This document shows positions 35,165 through 43,697 of a stretch of 64,000 bases of DNA, in pieces. Made by a program: the position numbers and the translations under genes. The stretch covers positions 571,501 to 635,500 of the forward strand of contig NZ_CP040396.1 in NCBI RefSeq assembly GCF_005577435.1. The letters run 5' to 3'. Source of the stretch: Paenibacillus algicola. Lineage in GTDB: Bacteria; Bacillota; Bacilli; Paenibacillales; Paenibacillaceae. The notes beneath the pieces are model-generated. The model made no database searches. It was given only the letters and a program-made list of their open reading frames with translations, and was not told where the DNA came from. Within the stretch, counting starts at the first letter, position 1; every line of letters starts with the position of its first letter.

Positions 35165-35662
35165 TTAATTCGTCAATATCGTTAATGGGAGAATGGATCT
35201 CCAGTTATCAGAACCTACGCTTTGGAGGATCTTTTCTTTCGCCTGTTCGTCGTATTTATCGTAATAAAAATCACGTGTCATTGTAAACTTTTTAATATAG
35301 TACTTTTCGCTATTATCCCAAATCATTATGTAGTAGTCTGTCTTAGAAGTAGTCTTCCCTTTCTTCTCATAGGTAAATTCGAGAATCAAAATTCTATTTA
35401 TTTCATCTATCGTTGGTATAGTTACTGGGGCAGGATCAGCGTTTTCGATCTCACGAACGGTAGTACTTAATAGGTTTGCTTCGGATTCGACATCAAATAA
35501 CTCAGGTTGTGGCTTAATCGAATTATCGTTGTAAATCGATATATTTATCCCTGACAAAACTTCTTCTGACTCATTGTCTTGATTTGTGCGCTCTGGAACG
35601 GAGCATGAGATCAGAAGCATACTGCATAATATCATCTGCACCAACAAAATAGATTTTCTCAT
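35165..35662 (-). CDS. orphan lipoprotein
   Basis: 165 residues; AAGGAG before the ATG on the minus strand. The signal ends in the lipobox LLISC (Cys about 20). The mature part is mixed alpha/beta with many Asn, Ile and Lys, and the gene is markedly richer in A+T than the flanking ABC and cta genes. No family recognised. Its composition and isolation suggest transfer into this accessory region. Confidence 0.75.
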   Translation of the reverse strand: MRKSILLVQMILCSMLLISCSVPERTNQDNESEEVLSGINISIYNDNSIKPQPELFDVESEANLLSTTVREIENADPAPVTIPTIDEINRILILEFTYEKKGKTTSKTDYYIMIWDNSEKYYIKKFTMTRDFYYDKYDEQAKEKILQSVGSDNWRSILPLTILTN

Positions 35663-35916
35663 TCAATCTGCTCCTTAACAATTTTTTGAGAATAACTTTA
35701 CAAATTGTAATATACCGATTTAGATTTATATGCGTGATTATCATACCATATATTGGGAGAAAATGTGATTTGATTCTACTGACTTTTGTTGATCGACATC
35801 AAAACTTACAGGTCACTTATGCTCTCAGCTGCATAGAAATCGATGTCTTAATGAAAGAGGATATAGTAGTATGATGGATATAGAAGAATCAATGGAAACC
35901 ATGTGAGGTTTATTTT

Positions 35917-36879
35917 ATGCCAAAAAATGATAGCATGCTGGCCATTCTATGGATGCTGAATTCGGGAAAGAAATGTACTGCAAAGCAAATATCAGAAAAG
36001 CTGGAGATCAACATTAGAACCGTTTACCGGTATATTGATGCACTATGTGCCAGCGGTGTTCCGATCATTTCTGATGCCGGGCATCATGGTGGATACAGCT
36101 TGCTGCATCATTTCATCCAATCTCCACTGAGATTCAGTATGGATGAGAACAAGGCCTTGCTCCAGGCCGCTCTGTTTGCCAAAGAAGCCGGGTACCCTTT
36201 AGGTGAGGCCTTAGAGCAGGCAGCATCCAAGCTGAAAATGTACTCCAATCATGAGCAGGAACATATACTTAGCCACCATTTAGCCGGATTTGAAGTTATT
36301 AACCGCAAGGGGAACCCGGCTATACAGCCGGTATTGCAGCAATTGGAGCAAGCTGTCGCCCATGAAAGGTCTGTAGACATTACTTATCGTAACCGTTATG
36401 AAGAGCGGTCTCCTAATCGGGTAATCGACCCTTATGGCGTCGTTAATTGGAATCATAAATGGTACATCATTGCGTTTTGCCGCCTGCGAAAGGAGATTCG
36501 CAGCTTTCGAGTTGAATGTATTCTGAGCGTTACCTCCACGGACTGCAGCTTCAGGCGTCCTCAGGATTTCTCGGTGCGTTCTTTTTTTATGAACAATCTA
36601 TTGCCTGACGCAGTCGATAAATCCGGATACATTGCATGTAAGATTCGTGGCAGGGCCGGAGCGCTGGATAATCTATGTATGCATTGGTTTTTGGAGCATC
36701 ATCTACTAGAGCGGACATCCACGCAAGCTGTGTTTGTACTGGAAGAAGAGGCACTGTATACCTACGTTCCATCTATTATTCTTCCTTACGGGAAATCCAT
36801 TCAAGTCATAGAGCCGCAGGGTTTGAAAAATAAACTTGTGGAGGTTGCCTCAGACTTGATGGAATATTATCAAGGCTAA
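35917..36879 (+). CDS. YafY-type HTH/WYL-domain regulator
   Basis: 320 residues. The N-terminal HTH (MLAILWMLNSGKKCTAKQIS to about 60) and central WYL domain, with YGVVNWNHKWYIIAFC and EIRSFRVECI, define the family. WYL regulators bind small ligands or nucleic acid. The ribosome site is weak (GTGAGG). It precedes a DJ-1/PfpI gene across a perfect terminator hairpin, so it may control that gene. Confidence 0.88.
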   Translation: MPKNDSMLAILWMLNSGKKCTAKQISEKLEINIRTVYRYIDALCASGVPIISDAGHHGGYSLLHHFIQSPLRFSMDENKALLQAALFAKEAGYPLGEALEQAASKLKMYSNHEQEHILSHHLAGFEVINRKGNPAIQPVLQQLEQAVAHERSVDITYRNRYEERSPNRVIDPYGVVNWNHKWYIIAFCRLRKEIRSFRVECILSVTSTDCSFRRPQDFSVRSFFMNNLLPDAVDKSGYIACKIRGRAGALDNLCMHWFLEHHLLERTSTQAVFVLEEEALYTYVPSIILPYGKSIQVIEPQGLKNKLVEVASDLMEYYQG

Positions 36880-36917
36880 ACAACTTCACTGACAGCAGCT
36901 GTCAGTGAAGTTGTTTT
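36879..36917. terminator. palindromic terminator
   Basis: AACTTCACTGACAGC pairs with GCTGTCAGTGAAGTT, flanked by A on the left and T on the right. Confidence 0.8.
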
Positions 36918-36989
36918 ATGATGATAACATCCACTCACGACTGATGAATGGTGCTGTACATACAACGAACTTGATGAGGAGAATTGGAA

Positions 36990-37616
36990 ATGAATCATAC
37001 GGTATATCTTTATGTATTTGATACGATGTCTGACTGGGAAATCGGTTATGTAACCGCGGAGCTGAATTCCGGAAGATACTTCAGACAAGGGGTGACCCCG
37101 GCGCGAATAGTAACGGTAGGGATCGAGAAGACGCCGGTGACCACCATGGGGGGATTGACCATAGTACCTGATCTCACCGTAGATGAGTGCAGCGTAACAA
37201 GCATAGATGCTCTGATTTTGCCTGGTGGGAATACGTGGACAGAAGCTATTCACGCTCCCATCCTAGAGATAGCCGAACTGTGTTTAAGGAAGAATATCTT
37301 AGTTGGAGCCATTTGCGGTGCTACCATGGGACTGGCTCTAGCAGGCTTGTTAGACTCACGTGCACACACTAGCAATGATCTGTCCTACCTGAAGATGATT
37401 TGTCCTTCTTATACAGGCGAAGCCTATTACAAAGCGGAGTCTGCTGTCACAGATGGAATGTTAATCACGGCCTCCGGCGTAGCTCCACTAGAATTCTCGT
37501 TGCATGTATTAACGGCGTTAAATGTATGGTCACCCCAAACCCTACATGCCTGGTATCATCTGAATAAAACTCAGGAGCCTGGCTATTTCTATGAGCTGAT
37601 GAGCTCTATTCAGTAA
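36990..37616 (+). CDS. DJ-1/PfpI family protein
   Basis: 208 residues from ATG 36990, 8 bases after GAGGAG. Class I glutamine-amidotransferase-like fold: DALILPGGNTW, and the nucleophile elbow GAICGATMGLA with Cys about 110. Related B. subtilis proteins are YoaZ and YdeA. Possible glyoxalase, chaperone or stress role; activity not determinable. Its last 41 bases are repeated at 41466 (see the direct repeat). Confidence 0.85.
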   Translation: MNHTVYLYVFDTMSDWEIGYVTAELNSGRYFRQGVTPARIVTVGIEKTPVTTMGGLTIVPDLTVDECSVTSIDALILPGGNTWTEAIHAPILEIAELCLRKNILVGAICGATMGLALAGLLDSRAHTSNDLSYLKMICPSYTGEAYYKAESAVTDGMLITASGVAPLEFSLHVLTALNVWSPQTLHAWYHLNKTQEPGYFYELMSSIQ

Positions 37617-37660
37617 GGATTTATCGTTGATCATACCTGTAATCATCGCTATAATCTGGA
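37576..37660 (+). repeat. 85-bp direct repeat, copy 1
   Basis: Runs from the end of the DJ-1/PfpI gene past its stop codon. It matches 41466-41550 with five mismatches (about 94 percent identity) at a constant offset of 3890 bases, and carries TTGATC-17-TATAAT. Confidence 0.9.
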
Positions 37661-37773
37661 ATATAAATTTTATAGCATAAATCATAAACCATCTTAATCA
37701 AGATGAATAGAATTGAAGGCGTGGATGATTTGAAGAGAGTAGATGTTGTTTATGCGTTGATCTATGATGATAG

Positions 37774-37782
37774 GGTAGAAAA
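37774..37782 (+). repeat. 9-bp target site duplication, left
   Basis: GGTAGAAAA, identical to 39023-39031 on the other side of the IS. Confidence 0.9.
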
Positions 37783-39022
37783 CAGGCTTGTTGATTAACC
37801 AATATATGTAATTAACTCAGCCTGGAAAAACACGACATTAAACGTTGTATTCGAATCAGCCACTCTGCGGACAAGTCGTTCAAGAGCAGCAAGCGAGCGA
37901 ACCGAACGAAACTAAGGTTAGCATGACGAGGAACTCCATGACGGGTCCCATCAAACAACCATTTGAGTAGCACAAAGACGATCAACGCGCAGAACAATTG
38001 GCCATAAACGGCATTTTCTGTCGTGCCAAATAACGTCGGAATATTAAGGTGTTGCTTGATCCAGCGAAAGAACACCTCAATCTGCCAGCGGGCTTTATAG
38101 ATCAAAGCAATCTGTTCCGCACTTATACTCATCAAGTCAGTAACGACGCGAATCTCTCTTCCTTCAAAATCCCTAAAGATGACTACACGATGACGTTGTG
38201 TAGAGCGACACTGAGGCGTTCCGAGTTGACAGGTGAAATCACCAATCACTGAAGAATCGGCCTGGGACTGACGCCGCAAGGTGTAGGGTTTCTCGATATG
38301 AACATTGTCACGAAGACGGATGACGAAGGATTGCCCCTCTTGTTTATAACGATCCAACCGCTCCAACTTGCCGTAGGCTCGGTCCATAACCAAAATAAAA
38401 TCAATGTTTTCCAGCGTTTCGCACACAGGACTATCGTGCTTTGAACCAACGGTTTCTGTGACGCTAAGCGGTTGCCCGTTGAGGGCACGTAATGCTACAT
38501 GTAATTTAACCGCCGCTCGTTCTCCATGATAGGGAGCCCATGGCAAGCGAGTTTTCCCTACCGTGATGGTTGTCGAATCAATGAGTAGCAGTTCTTTTGG
38601 GAGGGCGAGCTTTCGCCGTGTTTCACGGTTACATTTACGGACAAGTAGATGAAACAGCTCTTTGAATATTTCAAATGGAACCTCTGCTGCTTTGCCCGAG
38701 AAACAGGAATAATGAACAGGGCTTAAGCCGCTACGGACGGCGCGATCTGCGCCAGAGCGATATCCTGACCACTCTTCACTCGCTGCGGCGCACCAATATT
38801 GAAGCAAATGATGAACCGTGAACTTTCGAGCTTTATCCACATAACCGGTCGCCTGGACGATATGATCGACTTCTTCAGTCGTAAGGAGTGTTTGTAGAAT
38901 GGGAAGAATCGTGTTAGTATTTTTCATGGAGTCGTCACCTTCCCAATTGTTTGTAGGGGTACAAACATTTTATCGGGTTGACGGCTCTTTTTCTACCATT
39001 TAGTGGTTAATCAACAGGCCTG
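37783..39022 (-). mobile_element. IS4-family insertion sequence, 1240 bp
   Basis: The ends are near-perfect inverted repeats: CAGGCTTGTTGATTAACCA on the left, and the complement of CAGGCCTGTTGATTAACCA on the right, one mismatch in 19. A 9-bp duplication of GGTAGAAAA flanks it. One transposase gene fills most of the element. Removing it restores the NUDIX reading frame exactly, which fixes the borders. Confidence 0.95.
37812..38927 (-). CDS. IS4-family transposase
   Basis: 371 residues. DDE transposase: LLLIDSTTITVGK (first D), ILVMDRAYGKLERLD (second D), and YKARWQIEVFFRWIKQHL, the Y-R-E-K motif with the catalytic Glu. It appears full length with no stop, so the element may be active. GGTGACGACTCC stands before the ATG on the minus strand, a weak ribosome site. 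Confidence 0.93.
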   Translation of the reverse strand: MKNTNTILPILQTLLTTEEVDHIVQATGYVDKARKFTVHHLLQYWCAAASEEWSGYRSGADRAVRSGLSPVHYSCFSGKAAEVPFEIFKELFHLLVRKCNRETRRKLALPKELLLIDSTTITVGKTRLPWAPYHGERAAVKLHVALRALNGQPLSVTETVGSKHDSPVCETLENIDFILVMDRAYGKLERLDRYKQEGQSFVIRLRDNVHIEKPYTLRRQSQADSSVIGDFTCQLGTPQCRSTQRHRVVIFRDFEGREIRVVTDLMSISAEQIALIYKARWQIEVFFRWIKQHLNIPTLFGTTENAVYGQLFCALIVFVLLKWLFDGTRHGVPRHANLSFVRFARLLLLNDLSAEWLIRIQRLMSCFSRLS

Positions 39023-39031
39023 GGTAGAAAA
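39023..39031 (+). repeat. 9-bp target site duplication, right
   Basis: GGTAGAAAA, identical to 37774-37782. Confidence 0.9.
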
Positions 39032-39512
39032 GGTTCTAATGGTACATAACAAAGGTAGCGGATGGTCTCTACCAGGTGGGGCTGTAGAAAAAGGGGAAAC
39101 GTTAGAGCAAGCAGTTATTCGAGAAACGAAAGAAGAAACTGGTTTAGCAATCGAAGTAGGGAATGTAATTGCGGTTAATGAAGCTTTTTTTTAGAACACG
39201 GAAATCAAGGACATCATGCTCTAATCATTACCTTCCGTGCGAAAGTCATCGAAGGAGAAGTCACCGTCGAAGACGAGAATGAAATTGTAGAGATGAGATG
39301 GGTGGATATAAATACTGCTAACCACTTAATGCCTTACCATAAAAATGGAGTGGAAGGACTGCTGAAATCGTCATCTCCCTACACTTTTCAAGGTGAGTGT
39401 TAAGTGTTAACAATCTAGATCTATAATTTAGTACAGGAACCATCCAGAGTCTGCTATTAAACATCAGGAAGAGCGAAGAAGCAGTTATCTTGTATGTGTC
39501 ATATATTGTATA

Positions 39513-39544
39513 GAACCGCCGCCATGCTACAAGGAGGCGGTTTC
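39513..39544. terminator. hairpin, possible terminator
   Basis: AACCGCC pairs with GGCGGTT around a 14-base loop; short T tract. It lies between the NUDIX remnant and the convergent lipoprotein gene. Confidence 0.5.
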
Positions 39545-39590
39545 ATACTCAATCAGACTTTAGCCACTTAGTGTAGCGAGGAAGCAAGCT

Positions 39591-40016
39591 TTAATTACTC
39601 TGTAATTCAATTTCTTCAGAATTGATTTTTTTGATTGCAAGAAGTTTTGTTTTGTTGTCTGTAAGCAACTGTTCAAAATTAATAGCATAATTCTCAAAGG
39701 CAATCTTCCAGTCATTTTCATTTGTTACTTCGGCTGCTTTAAATAAGTATTCATCAAATATAGCTTTTAGTTGGTCAAGTGACGGGACTTTGTCATCTTT
39801 AAATGTTAACCCTAAATAAAATGTGTTCTCATCAGAATTGTATGCAAAATGTGTGGTTTCAATAGAAGGGTGATTTTTTTCAAGCTTCAAGCTTGAATCA
39901 TGCATAGCATCGATCAATAGGTCTAACTCCGTTTGGTCTTTATCTGGACTGCATGATACAAGCAATAAAAATATAAAAAGTGAATTGAACAATATAAATA
40001 AAAACTTAGTTTTCAT
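39591..40016 (-). CDS. orphan lipoprotein
   Basis: 141 residues; AAAGGGGGAAA before the ATG on the minus strand. Signal peptide with lipobox LLVSC (Cys about 22), then a soluble helical domain rich in Asn, Asp and Lys. A+T-rich codon use. It has the same build as the orphan lipoprotein at 35165, but no clear sequence similarity by eye. Function unknown. Confidence 0.75.
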   Translation of the reverse strand: MKTKFLFILFNSLFIFLLLVSCSPDKDQTELDLLIDAMHDSSLKLEKNHPSIETTHFAYNSDENTFYLGLTFKDDKVPSLDQLKAIFDEYLFKAAEVTNENDWKIAFENYAINFEQLLTDNKTKLLAIKKINSEEIELQSN

Positions 40017-40463
40017 CTTCGTTTCCCCCTTTAATGTATTGTCTTAGGTTATAAATGTTTATATTTTCCAAGAAAGTCTGGTCTTCGTCCGTACATGAAA
40101 GAACTGAGAAGTCGTTCACCCGAGGGGCTGGCGGGCATTGCAGAGAAGGCATTTTGCGTGCACTTTTGGCTGCTCTCTAGAAGTCATGCCGGCCCATGTC
40201 AATGACGGGGTTTTTAGAAGCAAGCTACTGGATCCGCTTTGATCCGAGTGAACCCTGCTGTCTTTACGTCAAAATTAGAATTATGCAAAATGCTCAATTA
40301 TATTACTTTATTTTAGTTATTATTCATATATTCAAATATCTTTTGACATTTATTATACCATAACCGTAATGTGGATATTTTCCTTATTTTCCAATATCAA
40401 CATATGTCTAGTTGAAAATATCTAATAGTTCTTGATTTTCCAAATCTGGATCTATTGTTTTTA
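40017..40463. other. non-coding or decayed stretch
   Basis: No supportable gene. The part near 40080-40270 has higher GC and short open stretches, probably decayed DNA; the rest is A+T-rich. Confidence 0.5.
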
Positions 40464-40775
40464 TTTTAATAGTACTATCAAGCTTGACACCAGCACACTC
40501 GAAGCGGAAGTTCCAGACAAAGTAACTTCATTTTTCTCTTAACTACTAAAGAGGTTGAAATACCTACTCCAGGAGCACTGTTAGATGATCATTAAAATTA
40601 TTTGTATATAAATGGTTATTTTCTTTATCTAAAGACGTCACAGTTATGACTCCTAGGTATACGGAAGGATATAGGTCTTGCTTAGTCATATCATTTCCTG
40701 CAGAAGTAATGATTATTATCCCACTATCTATAGCTTTTTTTAGAACACATATCAGAATATCTGTGGTAAGTGAAT
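40464..40775 (-). pseudogene. relic of a subtilisin-like (S8) serine peptidase
   Basis: Minus-strand pieces in shifted frames match the subtilase order: KKAIDSGIIIITSAGNDM (oxyanion Asn region; GND at about 40690-40701), YPSVYLGVITVTSLD, PGVGISTS, then LSGTSAS at 40500-40517, the catalytic Ser box. At least one frameshift separates the AGND part from the Ser box, and the Asp and His catalytic regions are missing. It is a degraded 3' fragment. Confidence 0.75.
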
Positions 40776-40780
40776 TCAGG

Positions 40781-40820
40781 AAAGGCAGCTTCGGTTATCA
40801 CTCCGAAGCTGCCTTTTTTT
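40781..40820. terminator. Rho-independent terminator
   Basis: GGCAGCTTCGG pairs with CCGAAGCTGCC, with seven T on the + strand and AAA on the other side. It lies just past the end of the small membrane protein gene. Confidence 0.75.
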
Positions 40821-40825
40821 GAAGA

Positions 40826-41197
40826 TTATATTTTTTTTGACTTAGTAAAATACACCGTGATAAAAGAAAACAACACGAATGTTGAATATGCTGCTAAAAA
40901 GATGGGATCATCAAGGATATATCTGATTCCTAAAATAATAATTATCCCAAATGCATTAAAGATCAGGAGGCGTACTGCTAAACTATTAATTATCCGTCCT
41001 AGCACATAATTAATAATACTAACAACTACATTGAAGACGTACAAAATCAGGAATAAAATAATAAATGGAATAAACCGATCATCAGGATTTAGCCCCTGAC
41101 TACTAGCACTGACGGAGGCCATAAACCATCCTACAATTACAGCTAGTATTGCAGAAAAAATAGTAGCATTGAAGACAATTTCTTTATTCTTTTCCAT
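40826..41197 (-). CDS. small membrane protein
   Basis: 123 residues; TAGGAG before the ATG on the minus strand. Four hydrophobic helices, with SAILAVIVGWFMASVSA first. No family recognised. It sits inside the 3.9 kb insertion, with A+T-rich composition like its neighbours there. Confidence 0.65.
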   Translation of the reverse strand: MEKNKEIVFNATIFSAILAVIVGWFMASVSASSQGLNPDDRFIPFIILFLILYVFNVVVSIINYVLGRIINSLAVRLLIFNAFGIIIILGIRYILDDPIFLAAYSTFVLFSFITVYFTKSKKI

Positions 41198-41465
41198 AGG
41201 GCAATTACTCCTAATCTTACTTCTTAGGAAGTATTTAATTATATTACTTATATTGGTATTTTAAACTATTAATCACCTGTAATAAACCGTACCACCAATT
41301 ACCGCTCTTGCTGTCGGTTAGTTGGCAAGCGCTGCGTTCAAATTACCTGCATAAATATGCGTACCTCTTACGCGGTTAGTAGAATCAACATATGATACCT
41401 GTAATTTTCAATAACGGATTTGCTACACTATGGCATGATTATGTAGATGACAAAAATACACTCAC
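41198..41465. other. stretch without a supportable gene
   Basis: A+T-rich. A short minus-strand open piece (VDSTNRVRGTHIYAGNLNAA) near 41320-41395 may be another decayed gene end. Nothing firm. Confidence 0.4.
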
Positions 41466-41550
41466 AGCCTGGCTGTTTCTATGAGCTGATGAGCTCTATT
41501 CAATAAGGAGTTATCGTTGATCATACCTGTAATCATTGCTATAATATGGA
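41466..41550 (+). repeat. 85-bp direct repeat, copy 2
   Basis: Matches 37576-37660 with five mismatches. It encodes the last residues of the DJ-1/PfpI protein (FYELMSSIQ then stop) without the rest of that gene, and then leads into the permease gene. Confidence 0.9.
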
Positions 41551-42680
41551 AGATGAAAAACCTATTATATTATGAATTTAGGAGTGCAATGCAGAGCATA
41601 GTGAGAAACAAAGTGTTCAGCATTGTGATCATTGTCGTTTTAGTCGCTGCGATGCTGTTTCCTTCAGCTACTTTGATGAATGTGTATAGTAACTATCAGG
41701 ATCAGCAAAGCTCTTTTTATCAAGGGGAGAACTATTATCTGCTCAATGAAGATGGTATATCGACTTTGAGCTGGGCTAATGCCCGGGGTCTCCATCAGAA
41801 GCTCCTGGAGATCGAAGGCGTGCTCGGATTCGGGTATGGAGGTAATACAGCAGTACAAGTGTTTTCAAAATATACGGTGGAGGAGCTGCCTGTTCGCTGG
41901 GCTAATGAAGATCTGCTCTTATTCGAAGGCGTAGACAAGGAGAAACTCCGCGTACTCCAGACTCATAGTGATCGAATACATATTACTCCGAAAACCGCGG
42001 AGAAGTTATTGCCCGCAATACATCCCCAAGGAGAAGCTCTGGAGCTTCTTGGGGAGTCACTTTTGGTCGAAGAAGTCTACCATGAAAAGGCTGTTCGCTT
42101 TGACACACTTCTAGAATCCAATATGCTGGTAAGCCCGGACAACGTATCACCAACAATGACTACGGCGGTCATTCAGTTCAGTTCTTTTTCCCAATCGGTG
42201 TATGATGAAGTGCTAGACGTGCTGAAGTCCTATAATCCGGATGCCTCGCTGTCGAGCTATGAGGCGTTTAAGGCTGAAGAGATGGCACAAGCCAACAAAT
42301 CCCATGCTATTGCTATCGTTCTTTGCATATTGTTATGGCTGTTCACTCTGGTCAATATTATCTCCCTGCTAGTGTATAAGTTTGAGCGGGATCATTTGAA
42401 GTGGTCGTTGATGTTTGTGTTTGGAGGCGGTAAGAGAAGTGTGTACAGGCAGATATATGTGGAGCTGTTTGTGTATACGTTTTGTGCGTATATCCTTATG
42501 CTGCCGCTTCTGTATGTGCTCAAGCTTGTCATGGAACAGGTGAACATTCCGTTGGACATGAGTCTGTCTGTAGTTAGCGGTATCATTGCTATTGCTATGG
42601 GGATTACGATTATTTTCGGCTATATCTGGATTCGGAGCATTGACTTAAGAAACCTGCACAAGGAATTACATTTTCATTAA
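41517..42680 (+). CDS. ABC transporter permease (FtsX/MacB-like), first of pair
   Basis: 387 residues if it starts at TTG 41517, which is 6 bases after AAGGAG; 375 from ATG 41553, where the protein would start MKNLLYYEF. One N-terminal helix, a large extracytoplasmic domain (about 50-260), then three helices: the MacB/FtsX topology. TTGATC-17-TATAAT (41517-41545) overlaps the start and might be a promoter, which would favour the ATG and a nearly leaderless mRNA. First gene of a four-gene operon with another permease, an ATPase and a methyltransferase. Confidence 0.8.
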   Translation: MIIPVIIAIIWKMKNLLYYEFRSAMQSIVRNKVFSIVIIVVLVAAMLFPSATLMNVYSNYQDQQSSFYQGENYYLLNEDGISTLSWANARGLHQKLLEIEGVLGFGYGGNTAVQVFSKYTVEELPVRWANEDLLLFEGVDKEKLRVLQTHSDRIHITPKTAEKLLPAIHPQGEALELLGESLLVEEVYHEKAVRFDTLLESNMLVSPDNVSPTMTTAVIQFSSFSQSVYDEVLDVLKSYNPDASLSSYEAFKAEEMAQANKSHAIAIVLCILLWLFTLVNIISLLVYKFERDHLKWSLMFVFGGGKRSVYRQIYVELFVYTFCAYILMLPLLYVLKLVMEQVNIPLDMSLSVVSGIIAIAMGITIIFGYIWIRSIDLRNLHKELHFH

Positions 42681-42698
42681 GGAAAAGGAGCATCGAAG

Positions 42699-43673
42699 TT
42701 GCTGTATACCTTCCAACTGGCTTGGCGGAGAATTATGCGCTCCAAGGCCAAAACGCTGCTATCGGCTTTTCAATTGGGCATGGCTTTGACGCTTTTCGTT
42801 ACCGTGCTCACCATATACCTTGGTGTGGAACATAGTATCCGGATGTACAAGCATGCATTTGGTTCGGATTTATACACCATTAATGTCCATGGCAGAGCGA
42901 CCTCAGAAAGCGGCAGGCAGCCGTTTCAGTTCAGCAGTGAGCTGATGACACAGCTGCAGAGCGTAGATAAGATCAAGGTTTACATTGGCAGCTTTGAAGC
43001 ACGGCAAGACGGCAAGACAATACTATCACTAAGCGAAGAGCTTTACAAAACAGTAGTATCAGGCAAAGGGAACCAATGGGATCTATTATCGAGGCTGGGC
43101 TATCGTTATTTATCGGAGAGCACTGAAGTGACTTCACTCCCGCCGAATCATTCCTCAAGTGTCACTTATGCCTGGATCCAAGGGGAGGTAAACCCTGAAA
43201 CCAAGCGTACATTACTTCAAATTCTGGGACAGCATGGGGGAGACTTGTACTTCCATTTGGAAAATGTCCTGGGTGCAAGCCAGGAAAGTCTCAATACCGC
43301 GAAAGGACTTTCGTTAGTGTTCCTGATCTTTACGATATCGATTATGGTATGCTTCGCCATCGGTCATCTGGGAGCCGTGTTATTAGACTACTTGCGAAAC
43401 AAAAGTAATTGGGCGATTCATCTGCTGTTGGGAGCCTCCAGAACACATATTATACTGAGCTACAATCTGCAGTTTATGATGATGTCTCTGCCTATACTAC
43501 TATGTTCAACCATATTGTCATCCTTCGTTGTCTATTACTATGAGCCTGATTATGTACAGCAGCTGCCCTGGACCGTTCTAGCTGCTCTGCTGGTATTGAC
43601 ATGCATGACGTTGTTATCTATCCTGCCATTCTTCAAATTTAAAAATACTCCACTGATCAGCCATCTATCGTGA
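42699..43673 (+). CDS. ABC transporter permease (FtsX-like), second of pair
   Basis: 324 residues from TTG 42699, 8 bases after AAGGAG. Same topology as the previous protein: N-terminal helix near 25-45, extracellular domain, three C-terminal helices. It starts 18 bases after the first permease. Together they would form a heterodimeric MacB-type mechanotransmission complex with the ATPase at 43698. Confidence 0.8.
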   Translation: MLYTFQLAWRRIMRSKAKTLLSAFQLGMALTLFVTVLTIYLGVEHSIRMYKHAFGSDLYTINVHGRATSESGRQPFQFSSELMTQLQSVDKIKVYIGSFEARQDGKTILSLSEELYKTVVSGKGNQWDLLSRLGYRYLSESTEVTSLPPNHSSSVTYAWIQGEVNPETKRTLLQILGQHGGDLYFHLENVLGASQESLNTAKGLSLVFLIFTISIMVCFAIGHLGAVLLDYLRNKSNWAIHLLLGASRTHIILSYNLQFMMMSLPILLCSTILSSFVVYYYEPDYVQQLPWTVLAALLVLTCMTLLSILPFFKFKNTPLISHLS

Positions 43674-43697
43674 AGCCGAGAATAAGGAGGTCTGCTT

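Larger units (their letters stand above)
37730..39403 (+). pseudogene. NUDIX hydrolase gene broken by an IS element and a frameshift
   Basis: The 5' part starts at TTG 37730 (KRVDVVYALIYDDRVE). After the IS (37783-39022) and one 9-bp duplication are removed, the frame continues as [17 protein letters not shown] and [11 protein letters not shown], the Nudix box (GxxxExxxxxREVxEE type). A second lesion lies in a run of eight T at 39185-39192, where one missing T gives an early TAG; with nine T the frame goes on to MRWVDINTANHL and a stop at 39401. So it cannot make an intact hydrolase. Confidence 0.9.
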
